In this document: positions 23,201-34,715 of the stretch, one piece after another
Position numbering within the stretch: position 1 is the stretch's first letter
Layout: each line of letters begins with the position of its first letter
Assembly (NCBI RefSeq): GCF_002078875.1
Contig: NC_034413.1
Coordinates: 67,142,802-67,206,801, forward strand
From: Numida meleagris
Lineage: Eukaryota; Chordata; Aves; Galliformes; Numididae
Length of the DNA stretch: 64,000 nucleotides
Direction: 5' to 3'
Made by a program: the position numbers and the translations under genes
Notes under the pieces: model-generated
Database searches by the model: none
What the model was told of the DNA's origin: nothing
What the model saw: only the letters and a program-made list of their open reading frames with translations

Positions 23201-25582
23201 TCATTACTGCAACGGGAAGGAGCATCTGCTCCTCTCCAAGGAGATGGATAGCACAAGGTCAAACCCTCAGAGAGGCAGCCCTGGTGCATTTTCCCATGGA
23301 GCATCCGTGAAGCTGGTGTAGCCAACCTGGCCCAGCACCAAAATCCACAAGGAGCACGCCCAGACTTCGGTGATTTTTGGCACGCGCTGTTCTCCTTACC
23401 TTAGGTCCCATGTATGAGCTGCATTCTGTCTGTCGCCTGTCACACTGTGGCTGGCCACACATCCATCCCGAATTTTGGAGGGGAGATGCTCCTGATTAGG
23501 GAGCATATGTTGTGCAGTACGGAAGGCAGCCAGCTCAAACAGAGGTGGGGGGAGATGGCAGGGAAGAAGTGGGGTGAGCATCCAGGAATTATGATCTGTT
23601 CTCTGCATGCAGAGTAGCATCAGATGCAAAAAGCAGCTTAATTGTTGATATTCGAGGCAGAAGTAAACTGCCTTCCTAATTTTGCAGAGCACTGATAGGA
23701 AGCATGCAATCCACTGAGGCTGGAGCAAAGATGGGGCTGGGCCACCAGCATTAGGGTAATGTAAGGGGATGGGGCAATGCATATGGAGCAGCCAGTGGAT
23801 GTAATGTCATCAAGCATTGCCTTGTGTTGCCCAATTTGTTTACAAGTTCCTCCAAGAGAGGTATTAATAACGTGAGAAGTAGGTGTCTCTGGAGAAAATA
23901 TTCTCCAGTTGTCTGTTTATAAGAGTAACTGATGTCTGTGCCTATGTGGCTCTATAGAATGCCTGTGGAGGATAGGGGAAGGGCAACAACAATGGGATAG
24001 AGAAAAGACGTTCCTCTATCTTTTCCATGCAATGCACAACAAACTTTTTCACATTACCAAATATCAATACCCCATAAGGGCTCCAAATGGCAATATTCAT
24101 GCCGACTTCCAATTGTCTCAGAAGACAGAGCTCATCCTTCTGGCTGGTAGCAAGAGGGTTTGTGAGCTTGCCAGGAGCTATAAATGCTGGCACCTGAGCA
24201 AGAGCACCAGGACAGATTGAAGAAGAAGATACGATGACAACCTGAAGAAAAGAACTGAATAAGGAACACGCATCTCTGTTTGAAGTGGGAGTGTGCACCG
24301 TGCATGAGGAATAGGCACCGTTCTGAATTCAGGCTGCTAAGTATGTGCTCTGCTGCTTGCTATGCCTATTTCAGGTGTCTTAAAAAATGCTATGGCCTAA
24401 GTGTATGTGCGTGAAGTGTGGATATACAGCTGTGTAAGTACAATGTATGGCAGAAGTGAAGGCAGAGAGTGAGGCATTAGCTAAATGTGGGTTTACATGA
24501 AACTGAAATAATCAACGTCAGGAAATCAAGGTCATATTTTATGTATGTATTCTTGAAACTCAGACCAGATTTACTGACTTAATTTAGAGTTACTTTCTTT
24601 CCTTCACTGTTCTTGAGTTAGAAGTCTCACAAACTTGTAACAGATTATGTAATGGGTTTATTTTCACGTGAACAGAATCACTTTGTGATGAACTCCTCAT
24701 TCCACCTCACTCTCAATATATGCTCTGTTGTGGTATTTTCCACATTAAGTTGCATTTGTTAGGCCAATTCAGGACATTCACTGTCAGCAGTGCAGTACAC
24801 AAATGTCAAATAAGCTTTCAAAGTAATCAACGATTCATCATTTATTTATGCCTCCTTTTTATATCTAACTTAACATTTAGACATTAAGTTAAAAACTTTG
24901 ACTTTACTACTGCATTTTACTCTGCATAATTAAAAAGTGTGGATCTGTTTAGTTTGATATACAAAACTCTTGTGGTGGTGTGTATCTCAGCTAATGTTTC
25001 AGCTTCTAGTACGTCTCTGTCCCATATTTCACTGAAGGAAGTGGAAAAAGTCAATTTGTGTCATACAGTGCTTTTTACATTTTGGAATTCATAACCCTCA
25101 TAGGACAATAGCATAAATGATGCATCGTCACGTTATGCATCATCTGCTGCTCGTACCTGCCACTGAATGAAAAGCAGCTTTCCTGCATAATGCCTTCACA
25201 CGGCCAGGCTGGAGGGGCTCTATGCCCCAGGCAAATCTCCATTTTTACCAGACACCCATAAACAGCTGCTGTATGTTTTACAAGAACTACTCTCAAGACC
25301 TTAAAGTTCACCCTTTCCCTGCCATCCAGCTTTCTTCTGCTTTCCAGCAGCACGGCTACTGCTGCTGAACATTATCTGAACACCGAGAAAACATTAGTTT
25401 TGTGCTCTTCTCTCTTAATTCTTCTTGACCTTTCCTACCTACCCCAGTTTCTGTTCCTGCCCAGCTCCTGCAGGACTAGCAGAGGCCACCAGCTTCCCTG
25501 TTACCATGGAAGAAGGATGCAAAGGTTTGCTGCCCACCCAACATAATCTGGCAAACAAAGCTGTTCCTTGTCAGCATTTCTT
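20293..25582. other. Intergenic DNA, no gene seen
   Basis: AT-rich outside a GC-richer block at about 22930-23800. That block carries overlapping open frames on both strands (longest 23396-23782, minus, 128 codons) with no recognised domain. An old repeat trace lies at 21476-21543. Nothing else is identified. Confidence 0.6.
21476..21543 (+). repeat. Ancient amniote interspersed repeat trace
   Basis: Reads 'gtgagatcctggccctatgg' followed by 'aagtcaatagcaaaattccc' and 'attgacatctgtgaagctgg'. This resembles the 'atcctggccccattgaagtcaatggcaaaactcccattgacttca' type sequence common in turtle, crocodile and bird genomes (old CR1/MIR-like families). I cannot give a family name with certainty. It is an internal imperfect palindrome around the AGTCAAT/ATTGACT pair. 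Confidence 0.5.
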
Positions 25583-26480
25583 TCATAGAATCATAGAAAC
25601 ATAGAATTGCTCAGGTTGGAAAAGACCTTCAAGATCATCAAGTCCAACCGCAACGTAACCATACTACCCTAACAACCCACTGCTAAATCATGTCCCCAGG
25701 CACCACATCCAAACGGTTTTTAAACACATTCAGGGAAGGTGACTCAACCACCTCCCTGGGGAACCTGTTCCAGTGTAACAACTCTTTCTGTAAAGAAGTT
25801 TTTCCTGATATCCAACCTAAACCTCCCCTGGCGCAACTTGAGACTGTTTCCCCTTGTCCTGTCACCTGTCACCAGTGAGAAGAGCCCAGCCCCGCTCTCA
25901 CTGCAATCACCTTTCAGGTATTTGAAGAGGGCAATGAGGTCTCCCTTCAGCCTCCTCTTCCCCAGACTAAACAGCCCCAGTTCCTTTAGTCTCTCCTCGT
26001 AGGGCCTATTCTCCAAGCCCTTCACAAGCCTTGTTGCCCTTCTTTGGACCTGCTCCAGCACCGCAATGTCCTTTCTGTACTGAGGCACCCAAAACTGAAC
26101 ACAGTACTCGAGGTGGGGCCTCACCAATGCCGAGTACATGGGCAGGATGACTTCCTTAGTCCTGCTCACCACACCATTCCTGATACAAGCCAGGATGCCA
26201 TTGGCTTTCTTGGCCACCTGGGCACACTGCTGGCTCATATTCAGCCAACTGTCCATCAGCACACCGAGGTCCCTTTCCGTCAGGCAGCTTTCCAGCCACT
26301 CCTTCCCAAGCCTGTAGGGTTCCCTGGGGTTGTTGTGACCAAAGTGCAGGACCTGACACTTGGCCCTATTGAAACTCATACGGTTTACCTTGGCCCATCG
26401 TTCCAGTCTATCCAGGTCCCTCTGTAAATCCTTTCTACCCTCTGGTAGATCAACACTCCCTCCCAACTTGGTGTTGTCTT
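25583..26480 (-). mobile_element. CR1 LINE (CR1-F-like), 5'-truncated
   Basis: The largest mobile element in the window, about 0.9 kb. The 3' terminus on the minus strand carries the repeated ATTCTATG units (plus 25583-25606, 'tcatagaatcatagaaac'). It is preceded by the typical 3' region and the C-terminal part of ORF2 (reverse transcriptase). It lacks the endonuclease and most of the reverse-transcriptase catalytic region, as expected for CR1, which truncates at its 5' end on insertion. It is better preserved than the other copies. Confidence 0.95.
25683..26480 (-). pseudogene. CR1 ORF2 reverse transcriptase, C-terminal remnant
   Basis: Contains the C-terminal part of CR1 reverse transcriptase, from just after the palm region to the stop codon. 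Recognisable CR1 stretches include [13 protein letters not shown] at the start, then [37 protein letters not shown] and GDRTRGN. The frame runs open from about 26480 to 25744. Near 25774-25780 the reading shifts: by comparison with the usual CR1 sequence, two bases appear lost. The terminal residues ([14 protein letters not shown] onward) continue in another frame to a stop at 25683-25685. The catalytic YADD motif lies upstream of the truncation and is absent, so this copy cannot be active. It has no host function that I can see. Confidence 0.93.
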
Positions 26481-29229
26481 CTTTGTCAGGAACCACCAGC
26501 ATTCAGCATTTGTCCAAAACTCTGTCTTCCCAGCAGAATAGATGTAAGATCAGTTAGAGTGGTTTGCTCTATGGATTGGTGACTGCTGCTTGACAACACA
26601 AGAATTGCATGAAATTCAGAAATTTTGAAGTTAGAACATGTCTAGAGAGAAAAGAAAATCTTGGTGTTTCTATCGAGGACAATACTTAAAATAAATACGT
26701 AGAAATACTGGGTATTCGAGGGTTATTTGGTGATGGAGAAGAAAACTTATTAGATGTGAGTTCCAGTAATAGCTTTCTATAGCAACCACAGAAATATGAG
26801 GTCTGGACAAAAGGAAAAAGAAAGACTTCTTTCGATACTGTGGATGAAGACAACAATTTTTTACTTGAATAAGGCTGGAGAAATTTATCAAAAGCCTTTA
26901 TTCATAATATGCTCGGCAAGGGAATTTGAAAATATCTTCCAACGTAATAAGCAGGTGTCTTATTCTGCCCAGTATTCTCTTGTCTCCCACCTAATGATGG
27001 CGAGGAAAAAATGGTTTAATTATTAGTTTTGCTTCTCTACTGAATAAAAATAGGCTTAGTGAGAGGGATTTGCATGTTGGACCCTGTTTGGAAGTCAGAA
27101 CACACCTTTACAATAGCATACAGATGACATTAGATGAGAAGATTAAAATGTGCAGGATTTTCAAATAGAATTTGAATATTCTGGTCCTTAAATTACAAAA
27201 ATATCAGCATAGTTGGAAAATTATGTTTTTTTTCTTTAGCAAATGAAACAATTAAGTACACAAAGAAAATGGATCCAGAAGAGAAAAAAAATCTCACATC
27301 TCACCCAAATTAGGCAGGAAGAACATTGTTGTTGCTTAAAGTGTAAAGATGCTAAAAATAATAGCTCCCTTTGGAAAGAAATTTTATGTTCAAAGATATA
27401 CTTGGTTTATATTTTGTATTTCTTGCGGACAACACTTACCTAGTTTGTATCTAATGATTCCTAGCTCCCTTGGAATAAACATCAGATAATTTTCTTCCTT
27501 TTGCATCTAAGCTTTCAGAGGAATTGATTCTAGGTGTGAACAGGAAGGCGAGTAAAGGAAATCCTGAGACCCAAAGCTGAGCATGCAGCTTTGCGCTGAT
27601 TGCTTATAGCTCAGATGTGCAAACTTTAAATCTTTGCCTAGAGACAAAGATTGTATCCCTAACAGTTTTTCTACCACCTCATTCAATCATGTCTGATCTC
27701 TCCTTGTCAAAGTTCTTGTACTCTATGCCATGGTTAGCATCTTCTTCAGGTGGTCTTGAGATGCCACTAATAATAGACATGAATACTGACAGTAGTAAAG
27801 AACAACAGTGTACAGGAGAGAACAAGGTGTTTTCCTTTTTTCCTTACATTTGAATCTATGCTGTAGCCAGAAGCACCAAGGGCTTCAGCTTCCCTGTGCA
27901 AATGTACCTGTCTCAGCTGAAAGGTAACACTATCAAAGATTTATGCATTGCAATTATAAAGCATTATTTTTAGACGTTTCTCCAGCATTACAACATTTCT
28001 GCTGAAATCTAAAGTTGCATAAAAGAGCACTCAAAATATGAACCTTGAAATGCAGTTTTAATAGCATCCTCATCTTGGCAGCAACCCAGCAATGCGCTCC
28101 ACTCCTATACCAGGAAAAGCAATAATGTATGTGCAAGCCTATGGGTTGGGGAAGACAGGTAGGAAGCACCTACACATAAATACTCATTTCTGCATTCTGC
28201 CCATCATGAATCCCATCAAGAACATCCCATTCACAGCCCCTGTAGTCAAAGCTTTGATCTGAACTCCAATATATATATATGTCTCTATATATGTCAAAAT
28301 CATTTTGGTATGTTTGCTTGGGCATGATTAGCCAAGAATTACTAGATCTAGAATTGGATTGGTCAAGGTAAGCATCATGAGTTAGTGTATTGGCAAAAGT
28401 AGTTTAGTTTGAAGCAAAACTACAGCCTCTGCATGGGAATTGTGATCAATTTTCAGCACCTGAGAAATACCAGTTAAAAAAACAGTTAACTACAGTCACA
28501 TCTCTCTCCTCCCCTAAATGCCTCCCTGTCTATATGCGAGTATACATATACATAGATATAAACAAAGAAAAAAAGTGATGTTTATTCAAATCAGAATCTC
28601 TCACATTTTTATCCTGTTTATTTTGTGCTGCAGAGTATATTCTGGCATCAGTTATTCCATTTGTGCAGAAGTAATAGACTTACCTTGCTCTAGCCAAGTA
28701 TTCATCAAGAAAACAAGCCTTCCAGACATCTCAAAACACTGCCTTTGTTTTATATTTTTCTCTTATTGTGGTGTTCTCCTTCATCTCTGCTATGCTCTGT
28801 TAACCAGAGTTATTTCCATATATGTCTGATAAATATTTATACTACAGACAATAAGAAGTATGGGATCAAAGTATGGAACCAGAGCTTCTTTCTAGCAGCT
28901 GAGAGCCCTGAATGTTACATTTAAAAAATCATGTTCCTCCCCAATTCTGGTCCTCTGACAAGTACAAGCAGTGATTGGATTCAACAGGGGACCTGGAGGG
29001 CACAAGGGAAGGGGGATTCATAGCTCCTTAGGGCAGCTCTAGAAACCATTATTTTGGACAAATGCTTTTACAGTGTGGATGAGTCAACAGTACCTCATCA
29101 TTCAGCACTCAGGAGCACTTGCAGATCATACGTGTTTGCGTGTAAAACCATTCTCTCTGAATTTCATTCTGCTCCTACATAACGACATCTCTGCCCACTG
29201 CGGTATAAAATTAACTTCAAGGTGAGAGC

Positions 29230-29455
29230 TTAAACTGTGTGCATCGGCTCAAAAAGAGCCCCCTCAAAGTCATCAGCAAGAATATACTGTAAGAGATTAT
29301 GCTGCAGAAAAATAGCTGCTGCCATTCCTTCCATCCCATCTCTGATGTAATCTCGTCTTGACTCATGTAGCTCAAATTCGTTTAAAGGAATATAAGGAAA
29401 TAAGATTGCATGAGGGATATACGGACATGATTCAAGTTTCAACTTTGTCATTGCT
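29230..29455 (-). other. Candidate terminal coding exon (unidentified)
   Basis: A strong minus-strand acceptor (CAGCTTCTCTTACAG) at 29457-29456 is followed by 74 open codons to a TAA at 29232-29230. Entry needs one base to complete a codon. Parts of the peptide look protein-like, for example SRRDYIRDGMEGMAAAIF and LLQYILADDFEGALFEP, with mixed charged and hydrophobic residues and no low complexity. I recognise no family. No partner exon with matching phase was identified, so it may be chance or a relic. Confidence 0.25.
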
Positions 29456-30335
29456 CTGTAAGAGAAGCTGAAAATGTTAACAAATTATTACTTCATTACC
29501 ATGGATTCAATTTTATTGACATATTTCCAATTAATGCAAGGTCTTTCTTCTACAGACCTTATAGATGTCATCCATTAATAGAAACAACAAATTCCTGCAA
29601 GTCTGAATTTCAAGACTATCCCCAGACAATGGGATACTATTGGTAGAATAAGGTTAAATTTTAAAGCAGAAAAGGGAACCCATGAGCATTACATGTATTT
29701 TTAGTACTTTTCTGGAGAGCATGAGAATGTGCAAATGGAGAAAGGAGGTTTGGTAATGGTGATTTTGAAAGACTGCAACAGTAGATGTAGAGAATTATAG
29801 AAGTCTGTACTGAGCAATGACAAATATAGCTCTCTACATAAAACGTTGTTGGTTTGTCTTGTCAGTCTGCTGATGCCTGTATACTACTGCATTTGGCACG
29901 AAGGGAAAATGTGGGTGTCTTGCTGGGATAATAGTACCACAAGTGAATATTCTAGCAATTTTAGAATGATCATTTTTCTTCCTTTTCACTTTACAGTTCC
30001 TATGTTTCTTCGAATTTCTTCAAAGCTGTCTGCTAGGACAGTAAGGTTTTTAATTTACCGTCATTTCCATGCTTCCCTTACTCCTTCTCTTGCTTTTCCA
30101 GTCCGTAATCCAGAGATTTCAGGATATTTTCTTTTACCACTCCCTTCTGTCTGTAGCTCTTAGAAGAAACACTTCTTCCTATCTAGATTAGTATCTTTGC
30201 ACACTGAAATAAGCATTTGGTGTGTTATCAAGTTTATTTCCAATAAACACCAGTGACCTTTCATAAAATTCACTGGATCTGAAATGGAATATTGGGTTAT
30301 TTTACATACATTTTTTTGAAAGCCCTAACAGCAAT

Positions 30336-30352
30336 AAAAAAAAAAAAAAAAA
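30336..30352. repeat. Poly(A) tract, 17 nt
   Basis: Homopolymer run within AT-rich intergenic DNA. No insertion body or target-site duplication was recognised. Confidence 0.9.
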
Positions 30353-33300
30353 TTTGAGAACCACTCTGAGCACATACATATCACTTCTTTTGTTGTGGTT
30401 TTAAAAGCCTTTCTATTTTTAACCAAAAATATAATTCATAATTTAGGATTTATTATGAAATAAGTGGTTAGTAAATTTTTATTTTCTCTTCATTTTGTGT
30501 GAAATGGAGAGCTGTGGGTTTAGTACATTAAGTGATGATATCTGCTACATGAAAACTACAAATATTCGGAAGTTTCCAAAACAAACAACCCCAAACCTAA
30601 AAATTAGCTTAAAAACTCAGAAATCAGCCTGAGGGAAGCTCGAGGAAATGAATAAAAATATCCAGAAGGAATTAGAATCAACACTGGAGAGACAGTAATT
30701 GGGTTGACTTTAGGCTAACTAATTCTCACTGAAAGTATCTCTTATGATTTTTTTTTCCAATGTGCTGTCAGACTTGCCTTCAAACAGTCTCATTCTTGGC
30801 ACTCCTGGAGGGTTTCCACTTGTGCTGAATATTTTCTACAGCGCTTTTTCTCATTGCCATAAAGCATATATATACAAATATGTATACGTATAAATTGAAT
30901 ATACTTATCTCTAGATTTATATGGAAAGAATCTTTTAAATGACACATACCGGAAGCAACCTAATGCAAGCCAGGAAAGCAATGACTGCCTGAGGTTGGCA
31001 GGCTGCAGTTCTGCTATCACATGTGATGTTTCCCCGTCCAGTTGTGTGGCATGGGAGCAAAAACCTCCCCTTCCAACAGAGTGCTGATGCCTCATTCTTC
31101 ATCATTAAAAAATAATTTGCAATAGCTTGGTTTTTGAACAGGGAAAATGCACATTGGAGGAGTGTGGCTAAATTCTGAGCTCTTAGCCCAAGGTAACACA
31201 AAAATAAATCCACTTTTTTTTTTTTTTCCCCAAAAAAGTAATTTAAAATCTACAGTGGAATAACTGAAAATAAGCATTTCTCACTTGAACTCAGAAATTC
31301 TTCCTAACTGAATTGTTCAAGGAGATCCCATACTTTCACCCAATACCATACAGAGAGAGCTTTCTTTCCCTTTGAACAAAATAAGACTTTTCCTCGCTGT
31401 ATTAACTACTAGACATCCGTACGGTCAGCACAAATTACCAGGATGACTCTGCCAAAGAGAAATGTGTTTGCAGTCAGCAGTCTCTTCTCCTCAGATGTTA
31501 GTCTTCACATCAAGAAAGTAAACAAAATTATAAATTAGACTGAGTGGGAAAATAGCAGCAAAATACCTCTACTTTGGTAGTTTAGTAAAAGCTCACTTTC
31601 CTGGGAAAATTCCTAGGCTCTCTGGATAGTTCCAGCATGGCTAGAAGACTTGATGCTATATATATATAAATTTAGATAGCTCTGGGTCCTCACGCAGCCA
31701 GCAATTGCAGACAAAGCTTGTTGACAGCTTTAAATCAAAAACAAGTTTTGATCAGGTTGGTCAAACTAATGTGAGAAATTAGAGGCAGAAAAAGGATTTA
31801 TACCCTGATTTCTGTATTGTGTTGCTCTTCCAGAAAGCAGTGATGAGAGGTCACGCTGTAGGACATCTGGAAACCTGGAAGGAGAAAAGAGAGGGAACAC
31901 TGAGAAAAAATGAGCTGAGATTTTTCCTTTTCAGTTAAAGAAGATGATTGTTTTCCAGATCAACTCATGAAGTTACAACTTACAGTATGCACACTTGCGT
32001 TTTCTGGCAAAGATATGTTCAGTGAAAGCCTTCATCTGAACTTCCATCTATTCAAACTACTACATTTCTTCCTGTGAAGCAATATTGTACCAATGCAAAA
32101 TAATATACTTTGGCCTCTAGATTGCTTCAGAATGATTACGAGCCAGTATTTCTACTCCTAAGGTCTGTGAGAGTCAGGATGCCTATCAGAGCAGATGATG
32201 CTATGATTGCAAAAGAACAAAAAGAACCGTGAAGTCTGCACCTCTTAACCAGAAAGCACTGCTTAAAAGCATTGCAGTTGCCAGTAAAAGTAAACATATC
32301 TATTTTAATCCATTCTCTCAGATTTTTTTGAGTTGTATAGCAGGATGTATAATACTACATCTGGTCATAATGGCAGAATGAAAGGGAAAAAAGAATGCTA
32401 GGATATCTATCTCCAGTATTTTTTACTACTGGAGAGGTTACAATAGCAACAGATTTTCTCAATGGTATGACCTCACCTGTAATTATGTCTTCAATATTGG
32501 TTGATTCATAGAATGTATGACACTAATACTGGGTTATACTGAGCTAAGAGACAAACTATAAAAAAAGAGAGAAATGTAGATAAATTTGTTGTTGTATATG
32601 GACGGATAGGAAATAATAAGTTGTCCTCTGTTTTGCCAAAGCGATAAAAGGAAGCCTAAATAAAATCCTATGTGCTGTATATTACTTATTTGGAGGTAAA
32701 CTCTGAGGTGGTATAAATTTTCCTAACATAAGTGGGATAAAACATTCAATAAAACTGAAAGCTCTTGCCTTTCAAACACATAAGAAAACATAAAATTGTA
32801 CTTCTTCCCTCCTACCCTCCTCCCACGCTATTAATCTCTGGAACTCAGTGTTAGTCATTAAAAATAAGTCTATGTATAGATAATAAGAGCATCCACAGTC
32901 AGACGTGTCATGGTGACTTTATAAGATACTCACATCTCATGAAATCAGTCCACCACATATTAGAGTTAAAAAGAAATCTCTGTGCAACTTCATTGTGCCT
33001 TCTGAAGCGCCCTTGCATTTTTCTGGCAAGGGTTAGAAAGAAAATTCCCCCTTTTCTGCACATTGTAAGGTCCACAGTGAGATGAAAGCATATTTTGGCT
33101 ACAAAACATCATCACAAAAGTAAATTTGATTTTTTTCTACATCCAGAATATTTAGCGACATTGGATAGGATCCCTGAACTCTTAGGAGTACAAACAATTT
33201 CCTATTTCATGGAATTCAGATCTTTGGTTCCAAAAGCTATTCTAATGTTATATACTCAAGAAATTCGAATAGTTACAGAAATGATACAGTTGGAATTTCA

Positions 33301-33797
33301 TTTTATATTTCCTATATAGATTGTTAGTTCTAGCCTGCCTTACTGTAATGTTTTTTTTTTCCTGCTGACTTCAGGGTAAATATTCTTCATTTAAACTAGT
33401 ATAAGCGATCTCAAGCTTTCCTCATGAACAACAATATTTACATTTAAAATAGATTATTTTAAAAAAGAAAGCAAAACAGAACAAGCAAGGAAAAAGCCAA
33501 TCTTATTTTACGTAGGAATATCCACAAGCTCCCAAAGGAAAAACAATACAAAGCAAGGAAAACAAAACTCTAAACTTTGTTTCAAGGTCTATGTAAAGAT
33601 ATAGTCAGAAGGAAAGTTTATTTCACCTGAGATTTTGAAGTGGTACAGAAACAATAGAGAAAGAAAATGCAGAAAAGCAGTTCCACGTGACTGAAGCTTG
33701 GAGAACAGGTATCGGAGAGTATATAGAGAGGAGATGAGAATATAGAGAAGTGAGATGTCAGAGAAGGAGGAAAAGATGAAGAATACTAAGCTCTTAC

Positions 33798-33880
33798 TTT
33801 TCTCAGTAGAAGTCCCTATGTCCTCCACTGGTTTATAACATAGCATGCATAAACCAGAACCAAGCTCATCTTTAGCTCCT
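33798..33880 (-). other. Candidate internal exon (unidentified)
   Basis: Minus-strand acceptor CTTGCCATACAG and donor AAAA|GTAAGA bracket 83 nt. It is open in one frame only, giving a peptide with GAKDELGSGLCMLCYKPV followed by EDIGTSTEK. It enters needing one base and leaves with one base of the next codon. The next candidate leftward (29230-29455) needs a different phase, so the two do not join directly. Confidence 0.15.
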
Positions 33881-34416
33881 CTGTATGGCAAGAAAGGCAT
33901 TACTTTGGGCCCTTCCTCCGTATTTTATTTTCTCCATCTCTGCCTCTTGCTAGAGAAAGCTTACCTTTGCAGATGGCAGAAACCCATCAATAAAGATGAG
34001 ACGCAATTTTTATTTCAGTTTAGTTTTGGCTCCACGTTGATACAGTCTCCGTGGCTTGCACAGAAGATGGGTTGTTCGCCACCCTCCAAAATACATTATG
34101 TTAAATACACAGAAATGATCTGATATTGGCCTATCCCCAGCTGAAATAATTCTCCACCTATCTGCTGGTTTTCCTATGAAATATTATGTCTGCTGCGACC
34201 AGGGTTCTGGGCAATGAGTGTCCTACAAGAGCTTCTAAAAGGCAGGGCAGAGAGGATGAAGGGAGCTCATGTTATAGTTACACAGTGCTTGATATTGAAT
34301 TATTTAAATATTTCTCACTTTTCATGAGATCTGTTACCATGGTTTGATACAACACGATGCATCCACAGACGTACACCAGGTCACATCAGCCAAAGAAATG
34401 CCACGTCAATACTTAC

Positions 34417-34521
34417 CAACGTCTGAATGGGGAATAATTTGCTAATGCAGCATAACGAGATGGTAGGTCGACAGTGCAATCTGAGAAGCTTGGTGCCACG
34501 ATGACACCCATATTTTGCTGT
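34417..34521 (-). other. Candidate exon, minus strand
   Basis: Acceptor CTCCTTCTGTCACCAG and donor ACGTTG|GTAAGTATT bracket 105 nt. It is open in one frame (peptide includes HRGTKLLRLHCRPTISLCC). It lies within 50 bp of the plus-strand candidate at 34569-34715, so at least one of the two is probably chance. Confidence 0.12.
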
Positions 34522-34568
34522 CTGGTGACAGAAGGAGCTTTGTTGTCCCCGTCCTCCCACACCTGCAG

Positions 34569-34715
34569 CCTTCTGCTCCGTGCCCAAGGCAGGAAATGCA
34601 GAAATACATCAGTCTGCTGAAGGGAGTGTCAAGAGACCGAGGAACAGTCCTCTTGGCTGGGGAGGGCTGCACGCAATTTATTTTCATTCACGGTCATTTC
34701 CCTTCATGCTAGCAG
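34569..34715 (+). other. Candidate non-coding exon, plus strand
   Basis: A very good acceptor (pyrimidine-rich run ending CCTCCCACACCTGCAG at 34568) and a consensus donor AGCAG|GTAAGT at 34716 enclose 147 nt. All frames contain a stop before the donor, or begin after one, so it would be an untranslated or long non-coding RNA exon. Confidence 0.2.

Noticed and set aside
23396..23782. 128-codon minus-strand open frame
   Set aside because: No domain, no splice support and overlapping frames on the other strand. Treated as chance within a GC-richer block.
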